A stretch of DNA of 64,000 nt from Kangiella sp. HZ709 (lineage in GTDB: Bacteria > Pseudomonadota > Gammaproteobacteria > Enterobacterales > Kangiellaceae): assembly GCF_009674675.1 (NCBI RefSeq), contig NZ_WKJC01000001.1, positions 1,371,031-1,435,030 on the forward strand, written 5' to 3'. The translations under genes were made by a program, and so were the position numbers. Shown here piece by piece: positions 57,430 to 64,000 of this stretch. Position 1 is the stretch's first letter. Each line of letters opens with the position of its first letter. Under the pieces are notes generated by a model. It did no database searches. It was not told the DNA's origin and saw nothing but the letters and a program-made list of their open reading frames with translations.

Positions 57430-58467
57430 CTAGGACTCAGAATTCAAGGCGGAAGTAAGGATTTTTGCGGTAATATCAACGATTGGAATCACCTTGTCAT
57501 AGGCCATACGAGTCGGGCCCACTACAGCCAAGACACCGACCGCCTGACCGTCAATAGAATAAGGAGCACCAACGACCGAACATTGGTTTAAAACGTCATA
57601 GCCAGATTCTTCACCAATAAACAGCTGAACGCCATCGGCCGAAAGACATTTGTCTAGCAAACCTAGCATTTGGGTCTTTTCAGCAAAAGCATCAAAAACT
57701 GACTGTAAATCAGAAATATCGCCGGTCCCCACATAATTTAGCATCTGTGATTTACCAGTGATCTGTACTTGCTCATCTTGACCATCATCATTAGCAAAAC
57801 CTTTTTCGGCTACTGCCATCATGGAGCTCATCATTTCATCCATCTGCGCCTTGTCTGACTTTAGTTCTTCAAATAACTCGCGACGCACTGTATCTAGTTC
57901 TTTGCCTGCATAATGATGATTCACATAATTGGCAGCTTGTTGCAACTCCTCACGACTAATATCAACATCCAACTGGATAACACGATTTTGCACTTCGCCA
58001 TTATCCAACACTAATATCACTAGCACTTTCTTTTGCGATAAAGACACAAATTCGACTTGTCTGACGCAAGTCACATCACGTCTTGGAACTCGAATTAAAC
58101 CTGCCATATTAGTCATTTGTGAGAGCATATTAGTCACACTATTCAGCATTTGCCCTGTTTCGGTGGCTTTATCAAGCTGATGCTTTAGTTGATCTTGATA
58201 ATTTTGCTCAACATCTTTGACCGTTAATAATTGATCAACAAATAATCTTACACCCTGAGAAGTTGGAATACGGCCTGCAGAAGTGTGTGGTGATGCCAAT
58301 AAACCCATCGCTTCTAGGTCGTGCATTACGTTACGAATGGTGGCTGGGCTCACACTAAGCTGCGACTGCTCTAATAAGGTTTTCGAGCCAACAGGCTGAC
58401 CGCTAGAGATATAAGTCTCTACCAAAGTCTTCATTAAGGTCTGGGCGCGCTGATCGAATTTACTCAT
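57430..58467 (-). CDS. hrcA: Heat-inducible transcriptional repressor HrcA
   Basis: HrcA represses chaperone genes through CIRCE operators. The N-terminal winged helix is visible in SVSPATIRNVMHDLEAMGLL and SPHTSAGRIPT, and the C-terminal dimerisation and effector region ends in VGPTRMAYDKVIPIVD. Its 345 residues are typical. It is first in the hrcA-grpE unit. I see no CIRCE repeat upstream of hrcA, grpE or dnaK in this window; a sigma-32-like promoter precedes it instead. Confidence 0.96.
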   Translation of the reverse strand: MSKFDQRAQTLMKTLVETYISSGQPVGSKTLLEQSQLSVSPATIRNVMHDLEAMGLLASPHTSAGRIPTSQGVRLFVDQLLTVKDVEQNYQDQLKHQLDKATETGQMLNSVTNMLSQMTNMAGLIRVPRRDVTCVRQVEFVSLSQKKVLVILVLDNGEVQNRVIQLDVDISREELQQAANYVNHHYAGKELDTVRRELFEELKSDKAQMDEMMSSMMAVAEKGFANDDGQDEQVQITGKSQMLNYVGTGDISDLQSVFDAFAEKTQMLGLLDKCLSADGVQLFIGEESGYDVLNQCSVVGAPYSIDGQAVGVLAVVGPTRMAYDKVIPIVDITAKILTSALNSES

Positions 58468-58549
58468 CTTATTTGTTTTTCTGATTTCTGAAGCAAAGAT
58501 TTTGCTTTGCTTGAATATTCTGTTGTTTATTTATCTGCCTATATATTGT

Positions 58550-58578
58550 TAAATATGGGTCAATAAATCAATTACAAG
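58550..58578 (-). promoter_or_regulatory. Sigma-32-like promoter of hrcA-grpE
   Basis: On the minus strand CTTGTAA (58572-58578) and CCCATATTTA (58550-58559) are 12 bases apart, similar to the heat-shock consensus. The pair resembles the one found upstream of dnaK and lies about 85 bases before the hrcA start. Confidence 0.55.
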
Positions 58579-58623
58579 TTTCTGTTTTTAATAAACATTC
58601 AAAACAGCGAAATAGGACCTTCA

Positions 58624-59520
58624 TTGAAAGTCGATAAAAAACTGACATTTTCAACCATTGGGATCATGGGTAAGCCAAAACACAAAGAAGTTGGCGAGAC
58701 CATAATCACTCTCTTCAACTTCTTGCAGCAAGAAGATTACAGCTTGTTAGTTGAAGATCGAGTTGCTTGTGATTTAGCAATCCCAAATGATCAACAAGTC
58801 ACCTGGCAAACCCTTGGTGAGCGCTGCGATTTAGTCATTGTCATTGGTGGTGATGGTTCTATGCTTTATGCCGCTCGCTTGATGAGTGATTACGACATCC
58901 CATTACTAGGTGTTAACCGTGGTTATTTAGGTTTTTTAACTGACATTCAGCCGCAGCAAGTATGCGAGAAAGTTGCAGAAGTGTTAGCTGGTGAATACAC
59001 CGAAGAACGTCGTTTTTTATTAGAGGCTGAAATTGATGGCGATCAAGGCTCGGAAAATCCGCGCTTTAGTGATGCCGTGAATGACATTGTCCTTTACCCT
59101 GGTGAAATCTCACGCATGATCGAGTTTGAGGTTTATATTAATGATTCTTTCGTTTATAGCGTCCGCGGTGATGGTCTTATCATTTCCACGCCAACTGGCT
59201 CTACGGCTTATTCGCTTTCTGCAGGTGGCCCAATCATGTCACCTGCGATTAATGCCATCTCTTTAGTGCCGATGTTTCCACATACCCTATCCAGTCGCCC
59301 TATCTCCATCAGCGCCGACTCTAAAGTCGATATTGTGTTTAGTAAAGATAATCAAAATGAAGCGCGCTTAAGCTGTGACGGTCAAGTTCGCTTCCCAGTG
59401 ATGCCCGGCGAAAAATTCTGTGTGCGTAAACGGCAACAAGAAATGTGGTTGTTACACCCTAAAGATTATGACTATTTCCGCCTATTAAGAACCAAGTTGG
59501 GCTGGGGCTCAAAGCTCTAA
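58624..59520 (+). CDS. nadK: NAD kinase
   Basis: NadK phosphorylates NAD+ to NADP+. The 298-residue protein has the catalytic GGDG motif (VIVIGGDGSMLYAAR), the NRGYLGFLTDI loop and the TPTGSTAYSLSAGGP diphosphate-binding region. The start is a TTG at 58624 with AGGA nearby. It is divergent from hrcA and 16 bases ahead of recN, the common gammaproteobacterial order. Confidence 0.96.
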   Translation: MKVDKKLTFSTIGIMGKPKHKEVGETIITLFNFLQQEDYSLLVEDRVACDLAIPNDQQVTWQTLGERCDLVIVIGGDGSMLYAARLMSDYDIPLLGVNRGYLGFLTDIQPQQVCEKVAEVLAGEYTEERRFLLEAEIDGDQGSENPRFSDAVNDIVLYPGEISRMIEFEVYINDSFVYSVRGDGLIISTPTGSTAYSLSAGGPIMSPAINAISLVPMFPHTLSSRPISISADSKVDIVFSKDNQNEARLSCDGQVRFPVMPGEKFCVRKRQQEMWLLHPKDYDYFRLLRTKLGWGSKL

Positions 59521-59536
59521 TCTAGACTAGCTATTT

Positions 59537-61192
59537 ATGCTCAACAGTATTCATATTAAAGACTTTGCCATTATTGAGCAGCTCGATTTAGAGCTGAAGT
59601 CTGGCATGACCGTTATTACTGGCGAAACCGGTGCTGGTAAATCCATTGTTGTGGATGCGCTCGGCTTTGCTTTAGGTGCGAGGGCTGACTCTGGAGTCGT
59701 TCGTCATGGTGCTAAAAGAGCGGAAATTAGCGCTGTTTTTGATATTGAAAAACTACCACAAGTTTTAGCATGGCTGGATGAACAAATGTTAGATGAGGAG
59801 CAAGATTGTATTTTGCGCCGCGTCATTAATCATGATGGACGCTCCAAAGCATTTGTTAATGGGCAGCCAGTTAATCTTACTCAACTGTCCCAGCTTGGTG
59901 ATTTATTAGTAGATATCCATGGGCAGCATGAGCATCAATCTTTGTTCAAGCCGCAAACTCATTTGCAACTATTAGATCGTTATGCAGGTTTATCCGATAA
60001 GGTTACTAACCTCACTAAGCTGTCGAAAGATATCCATAAGGTTCAAACTCAACTGAATGACTTTCAAGCAGCTCTAAAAGATAAAAATGACCGCAAAGAT
60101 CTTATTAAATATCAATTAGAAGAATTATCCAAAGCGCCAGTTGATCAAGTAGAGCAAATTGAAAATGAGCATAAGCGCGCAGCCAATGCCAGTCAGCTAT
60201 TGGAAAAAGGTCAGTTTAGCTTGTCTGCCATTAGCGAAGATGAGCAGAGCATTTCGAGCCTACTCAACTCAGTCGCAGGACAAATTAATCAGCTTTATTC
60301 TGTTGATGAGAATTTAAAAAACACCAACGATCTACTGCAATCAGCTTTAGTAGAAATTGATGAAGCCAGTTCTGAGCTACGCAACTACTTAGACTCTATA
60401 GAAATCGATCCAGAGCACTTTCAGCGATTGGATCATGATATTTCACTGCTGCATGATTTATCCCGCAAGCATCAAACCGAAATACAACAGCTACCGGATG
60501 TTTTAGCGCAATTAGAGTCTGAGCTAGGTCAATTAGCCGGTGATGAAGCGAGCTTTGAAGCGCTTGAAGTGGAATTAGCTAAATTGCACAAGGATTACGC
60601 CAAACAAGCCGAACTAATTAGTAAAAAACGCCACACCGCCGCCAAGAAATTAAGCAAAGAAATTATCGAACTGATGTCTCAGTTAGGGCTTGGTTCAGGC
60701 GTCTTTGAGATTGCCTTTAATTCAATGGAAGAAACTGCCTATAAAGCCAATGGACTAGAATCGGCTGAATTTATGGTTTCTACCAACCCGGGGCAAAAAC
60801 CAATGCCGCTGCGTAAAGTGGCTTCTGGTGGCGAGCTTTCGCGGATCAGTTTAGCCTTGCAGGTCATTAATGCTCAAACCACTCAATTACCCACCTTAAT
60901 TTTTGATGAAGTCGATGTAGGGATTGGCGGTGGTACTGCTGAAATTGTTGGAAAACTTTTGCAATCACTCGGCGAAAAAGCACAGATCTTAACGGTTACT
61001 CACCAAGCACAGGTAGCCGCTCAAGGTCATCAACACTTATTAGTGGCCAAATCACAAACCAAAGACTCAACTTCTAATCAAATGATTGAGATTTCACAAG
61101 CGCAACGTGTTGAGGAAATCGCAAGAATGATTGGCGGCGTAGAAATCACTGAAACAATAATAAATCACGCCAAAGAATTATTAGAATCATAA
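59537..61192 (+). CDS. recN: DNA repair protein RecN
   Basis: RecN is an SMC-like ATPase acting early in double-strand-break repair. Walker A is GETGAGKSIVVDAL, a central coiled coil spans about 155-370, the ABC signature is KVASGGELSRISLAL, and Walker B is LIFDEVDVGIGGGTA. Its 551 residues match the family. It follows nadK by 16 bases. A long perfect hairpin lies downstream. I could not confirm a LexA box upstream. Confidence 0.97.
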   Translation: MLNSIHIKDFAIIEQLDLELKSGMTVITGETGAGKSIVVDALGFALGARADSGVVRHGAKRAEISAVFDIEKLPQVLAWLDEQMLDEEQDCILRRVINHDGRSKAFVNGQPVNLTQLSQLGDLLVDIHGQHEHQSLFKPQTHLQLLDRYAGLSDKVTNLTKLSKDIHKVQTQLNDFQAALKDKNDRKDLIKYQLEELSKAPVDQVEQIENEHKRAANASQLLEKGQFSLSAISEDEQSISSLLNSVAGQINQLYSVDENLKNTNDLLQSALVEIDEASSELRNYLDSIEIDPEHFQRLDHDISLLHDLSRKHQTEIQQLPDVLAQLESELGQLAGDEASFEALEVELAKLHKDYAKQAELISKKRHTAAKKLSKEIIELMSQLGLGSGVFEIAFNSMEETAYKANGLESAEFMVSTNPGQKPMPLRKVASGGELSRISLALQVINAQTTQLPTLIFDEVDVGIGGGTAEIVGKLLQSLGEKAQILTVTHQAQVAAQGHQHLLVAKSQTKDSTSNQMIEISQAQRVEEIARMIGGVEITETIINHAKELLES

Positions 61193-61244
61193 TGGATAAT
61201 ATTGATACGAAATACTATCTTACTTTTTATACAAATCAATCCAA

Positions 61245-61272
61245 GCAAACTTTTTCTAAATAAAAAGTTTGC
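61245..61272. terminator. Perfect hairpin after recN
   Basis: An 11-base perfect stem, GCAAACTTTTT and AAAAAGTTTGC, with a six-base loop lies about 50 bases beyond the recN stop. It has internal T and A runs rather than a trailing T run, so it is a probable but atypical terminator. Confidence 0.6.
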
Positions 61273-61308
61273 TATAGTATTGATAAGTCCCCGAATAAAT
61301 TGCTAACT

Positions 61309-62106
61309 ATGTCATTCAGAACATTAGTCTTTCTATCAATACTTTATGCCTTGGTAGCTTGCGGAGGAGGCTCTGAGTCTGAACCCAACCCTACGCCTTC
61401 ACCCCCCAGCGGTGGTAATAATCAGCCTCCCTTCGGAGGGACTATATTTGTTAACTCAGACATTATCACTGAAAGTGATCCAACTACATTTGTTTCTTTA
61501 ACCAGTCTCGGTATTGAGCCTCGCTTGATGTTTGATAGGAGAGAAAACCGCTTTATTACTGTCGATGCATTTTTATTTAATGCTTTATATGACAACAGTC
61601 ATAGTGTTGAAGTACAGGTTAATATTGAATTTGAAACAGAGAACCAAGCACAACAAGAAGCATTATTTTATGCCACTGAAATCGGTCGATTGCCAGAAAT
61701 TTTAAGAAAAGACTTAGAAACCGTTTGGATACATAAAGGGGTAGAACTATTTGGAGGAGGTAATAACAATATATTAATCCATACCGGACAAACCCCTAAT
61801 TACATTGCCGATAATATTCTAGAGGAAGTTTTAATTCACGAGGCCGCTCACACATCCTTGGATGCAGAACATGCTCAATCGACTGGTTGGCTCAATGCCC
61901 AAAATTTAGATAACCACTTTATTTCTGATTATGCGCGTGATAATCCAACTAGAGAAGACATAGCAGAAAGCTTTTTATTGTATATTGCCACTCGATATCG
62001 GGCAGATAGGATCCCAAACTCCTTAAATCAGACCATCAACGACACTATATCCAATCGCATAGACTATTTTGATTCTCAGGGTTTTAATGTTTACCCAATT
62101 GAATAG
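61309..62106 (+). CDS. HExxH lipoprotein, putative zinc metallopeptidase
   Basis: I do not recognise the family. The 265-residue lipoprotein (lipobox ALVAC, cysteine at about 18) has a glycine/serine/proline-rich linker (CGGGSESEPNPTPSPPSG) and then a globular domain. Its HEAAHTSLDAEH contains HExxH plus a downstream histidine, and REDIAESFLLY could supply a further acidic ligand, which together suggest a gluzincin-like site. ATG 61309 is preferred over TTG 61300. It lies between recN and the convergent fur, where most relatives have no gene. Confidence 0.75.
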   Translation: MSFRTLVFLSILYALVACGGGSESEPNPTPSPPSGGNNQPPFGGTIFVNSDIITESDPTTFVSLTSLGIEPRLMFDRRENRFITVDAFLFNALYDNSHSVEVQVNIEFETENQAQQEALFYATEIGRLPEILRKDLETVWIHKGVELFGGGNNNILIHTGQTPNYIADNILEEVLIHEAAHTSLDAEHAQSTGWLNAQNLDNHFISDYARDNPTREDIAESFLLYIATRYRADRIPNSLNQTINDTISNRIDYFDSQGFNVYPIE

Positions 62107-62508
62107 CTATTTTTTGGGTCTAACGTATAAAACAAGACTGTGATCAACAATCTCAACACCATGCTTTTCGGCAATTTTGTGTTGTAATTCTTCAATTTCA
62201 TCGCTGATAAATTCAATCACGGTACCATCGTCCACATTCACCATATGATCATGATGTTCGCCATCATCCATCTCAAAGACCGAATGACCACCTTCAAAGT
62301 TATGACGTGTGACCAGTCCGGCTTGTTCAAACTGAGTTAAAACGCGATAAACCGTCGCTAAACCAACATCATCGCCAGCTTCTAATAGCTTTTTGTAGAC
62401 ATCTTCGGCACTTAAATGACGCTCCTCGGAACTTTCCAGAATTTGCATAATCTTAACTCTGGGTAAAGTAACCTTTAATCCAGCTTTTTTTAGTTGTTTG
62501 TTTTCCAA
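62107..62508 (-). CDS. fur: Ferric uptake regulator Fur (cysteine-free)
   Basis: Fur represses iron-uptake genes when it binds Fe2+. The DNA-binding half has AGLKVTLPRVKIM and DVGLATVYRVLTQFE. The metal-binding HHDHMVNVDDGTVIEF and KHGVEIVDHSL stretches keep the histidine and acidic ligands. No cysteine occurs anywhere in the 133 residues, so the structural CxxC zinc site of E. coli Fur is absent. The start is TTG at 62508 with GGAG upstream. It is divergent from bamE. Confidence 0.95.
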   Translation of the reverse strand: MENKQLKKAGLKVTLPRVKIMQILESSEERHLSAEDVYKKLLEAGDDVGLATVYRVLTQFEQAGLVTRHNFEGGHSVFEMDDGEHHDHMVNVDDGTVIEFISDEIEELQHKIAEKHGVEIVDHSLVLYVRPKK

Positions 62509-62542
62509 AATTAAAACTCCGATAGCATTAAGCGACGAAATG

Positions 62543-62570
62543 ATTATACTATGGCGAAATTGAATGAAAA
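62543..62570 (-). promoter_or_regulatory. Probable fur promoter
   Basis: On the minus strand TTTTCA (62565-62570) and TATAAT (62543-62548) are 16 bases apart, ending about 35 bases before the fur start. The -10 box is perfect and the -35 is modest. Confidence 0.6.
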
Positions 62571-62621
62571 GTCATTAGTCGCGCTAATTCGGACTAATAT
62601 GAGTAATTAACAAGGTTTTCA

Positions 62622-62942
62622 ATGAGAAATGTAATTATAGCTGTTGCAGCCATCACTATCAGTATTTTGAGTGGCTGTGTATACAAGCCAAATATTCAGC
62701 AAGGCAACGTGCTGAATCAAAAAGAAATCAATCAAATTCGCCCGGGTATGACTAAAGAACAAGTTCGTTTTGTGTTGGGCAACCCTGTTTTAAATACTAA
62801 CTTGGAGAATAATACTTGGTATTACCTGTATTATTTAATCCCATCGAGAGGCGATAGAATTGAAAAGCGCATGATTTTGACTTTCGAGGATGATAAATTA
62901 GCCACTATTCAAGGGACTGAGAAACCCGAAATCGAAGAATAG
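62622..62942 (+). CDS. bamE: Outer membrane protein assembly factor BamE
   Basis: BamE (SmpA/OmlA) is a small lipoprotein of the BAM complex that inserts outer membrane beta-barrels. The lipobox is ILSGC (cysteine at about 19). The fold motif IRPGMTKEQVRFVLGNPVL and the following NTWYYLYYLIP are typical. Its 106 residues are normal. It is divergent from fur, the standard gammaproteobacterial pair. Confidence 0.95.
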   Translation: MRNVIIAVAAITISILSGCVYKPNIQQGNVLNQKEINQIRPGMTKEQVRFVLGNPVLNTNLENNTWYYLYYLIPSRGDRIEKRMILTFEDDKLATIQGTEKPEIEE

Positions 62943-62976
62943 ATAGCTCTCTTTATCACAAATAATTGCAAATAAA

Positions 62977-63002
62977 AAAGCCACTAACGTTTAGTGGCTT
63001 TT
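62977..63002. terminator. Bidirectional terminator after bamE
   Basis: The 11-base stem AAAGCCACTAA and TTAGTGGCTTT with a short loop has A and T runs on each side, between bamE and the convergent anti-sigma gene. Confidence 0.9.
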
Positions 63003-63021
63003 GTTTTACAGAATAACTTAT

Positions 63022-63255
63022 CTACTTCTTCATGCTCTCTTCAAACTCTTTCGTCAACATATCTTCCATATCTTGAGGGATCTTTTTCTTTGGCGAAAGA
63101 CTAATCATCGAAATCACTTGTTTCAATTGAAGAATATAACGGCTACAGGACTTACACATAAAAAGGTGAAATTTATATTTAAATCGCTCCCAGCGACTTA
63201 AATCACCTTCTAGGTACTCACTACCATTTTCAATTAGTTTCTTACAGCTTAACAT
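63022..63255 (-). CDS. Zinc-finger anti-sigma factor (ZAS-like)
   Basis: This is a 77-residue protein with a putative zinc-binding HLFMCKSCSRY motif (H-x3-C-x2-C) preceded by CKKLIENGSEYLEGDLSRWER, the pattern of small anti-sigma factors of the zf-HC2 type. It has no membrane helix and would act in the cytoplasm as a redox- or metal-sensitive inhibitor of the sigma factor upstream. Its start overlaps the sigma gene by 7 bases, so the two are translationally coupled. Confidence 0.85.
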   Translation of the reverse strand: MLSCKKLIENGSEYLEGDLSRWERFKYKFHLFMCKSCSRYILQLKQVISMISLSPKKKIPQDMEDMLTKEFEESMKK

Positions 63256-63863
63256 TGCCCAGTCCTCTGGAAGTGCGCAACCATTTGTTGCATTCGATCT
63301 CTTGCCCTATGCAACAGTACTCGTGCATTAGATGAGCTGACTTCTAGTATGTTACAGATCTCTTCCATATCCATACCGCCAACATCTCTTAAATTCAAAA
63401 CCTGCTTTTGGTTATCCGGTAAAAGCTCTAAATGCTTATCAAAGCACTCTTGCAACTCATTAGCCGATAGCAATTCATCGGGCGAAGCATTATCCCATTC
63501 TGAATTGGTTTCATTCCAATGACCGCGGTTGTCAAAACGCGGATCGGTTGCCCAAGATTCATTAACCGCTTCTAGACTAACTGAGCGAGACTCTTTACGT
63601 AATCGAGTCTTAGCTTCATTGGCTACAATCCGAATCAACCAGCTTTTTAATTTAGAGCGACCTTCAAATTTAGGCAAAGCGCGAATGCCAGAAACCCAAG
63701 CTTCTTGCACCACTTCGTCGGCAATAGCAGGGCCGGCAATTGCATAAGCAACTGAGTACATAGAAGGGTAATAGGCTTTCACTACTTTACTAAATAAAGC
63801 TTGATTGTTATTCAACAGGCCTTGAATTAACTCGCTTTCTTCAGGTAAATTTTTGTCACTCAT
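63249..63863 (-). CDS. ECF-family RNA polymerase sigma factor
   Basis: This is a sigma-70 family, ECF-type factor. Region 2 is visible as YYPSMYSVAYAIAGPAIADEVVQEAWVSG, quoted here in part as VQEAWVSGI, and KSWLIRIVANEAKTRLR. Region 4 contains LPDNQKQVLNLRD and ICNILEVSSSNARVLLHRARDRM. The start at ATG 63863 (MSDKNLPEE) gives 204 residues; the longer frame to 63974 has a non-conserved extension. A weak ribosome-binding site makes the start uncertain. It is paired with the anti-sigma gene. Confidence 0.9.
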   Translation of the reverse strand: MSDKNLPEESELIQGLLNNNQALFSKVVKAYYPSMYSVAYAIAGPAIADEVVQEAWVSGIRALPKFEGRSKLKSWLIRIVANEAKTRLRKESRSVSLEAVNESWATDPRFDNRGHWNETNSEWDNASPDELLSANELQECFDKHLELLPDNQKQVLNLRDVGGMDMEEICNILEVSSSNARVLLHRARDRMQQMVAHFQRTGQC

Positions 63864-64000
63864 AGAATTGTTTTCCACTATGATAGTCATCATTATTGAT
63901 ACAAATGATGAATTTCTTTGATCATTCAAGCATTTATGACAAAGTATAGGCATATTTTTGTAATTCGCAACCATAACTGATTACTGGAAAATCGAACTAT

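Overview
The window is a 64 kb stretch of a low-GC (about 40%) gammaproteobacterial chromosome. Gene content and order point to a marine or halophilic member of the Oceanospirillales/Kangiellaceae type, such as Kangiella, Aliikangiella or Pleionea. That placement rests on gene order (bamE-fur-recN-nadK-hrcA-grpE-dnaK-dnaJ-dapB-carAB-greA-yhbY-rlmE-ftsH-folP-glmM-tpiA-secG-tRNA-Leu-nuoABCD), on the Na+-pumping NQR complex and on codon use, not on a database search. No insertion sequence, prophage, CRISPR array or rRNA gene was seen. TTG start codons are fairly common (the YheT-like hydrolase, dapB, the SGNH lipoprotein, nadK, fur and probably carA).

The backbone is almost entirely housekeeping genes, and accessory blocks sit in several of its joints. 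From the left: 1-1985 holds the start of the complex I operon (nuoABCD, minus strand). 2184-6262 carries an HD-GYP phosphodiesterase, a YheT-like hydrolase and two small orphan genes lying between a tRNA-Leu gene and a 3'-tRNA-like fragment. 6263-7704 is tRNA-Leu, secG and tpiA. 8170-15330 is a complete nqrABCDEF-apbE-nqrM locus. 15351-17061 has a CBS-pair protein and an OmpA-type porin with thrombospondin-type-3 repeats. 17195-22554 is glmM, folP, ftsH, rlmE and divergent yhbY.

22560-34803 is a lipid and light/oxidative-stress region. A response regulator faces a histidine kinase tail to tail. The kinase is the last gene of an eight-gene minus-strand operon: desaturase, FAD amine oxidase, DUF1365, CFA synthase, DUF2878, DUF1295, a second CFA-like methyltransferase and the kinase. 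A divergent lipoprotein/chalcone-isomerase-like pair, a photolyase and a DUF523-DUF1722 protein complete the block. This gene set resembles the singlet-oxygen or light-induced clusters known from Rhodobacter, Vibrio, Shewanella and Pseudomonas, which modify membrane fatty acids.

34910-43006 holds a DUF4397 lipoprotein, greA, carB, carA, an intergenic structured RNA candidate, dapB and a small periplasmic protein. 43123-49207 holds a GNAT enzyme, an SGNH lipoprotein, an MsbA-like ABC exporter, dnaJ and dnaK. 49381-53802 is one very large gene for a 1473-residue protein of unknown architecture ending in a zinc-protease-like HExxH domain. With a class C beta-lactamase-like lipoprotein (54195-55250), a YebC-family regulator and a small periplasmic protein, it separates dnaK from grpE-hrcA. 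58624-63863 runs nadK, recN, an HExxH lipoprotein, a cysteine-free Fur, bamE and an ECF sigma/anti-sigma pair.

The most unusual items are the giant protease-like fusion, the structured RNA with AGGA hairpin loops between dapB and carA, the lipid operon carrying its own histidine kinase, the heptamer array upstream of the beta-lactamase-like gene, and the tRNA-flanked mini-island.
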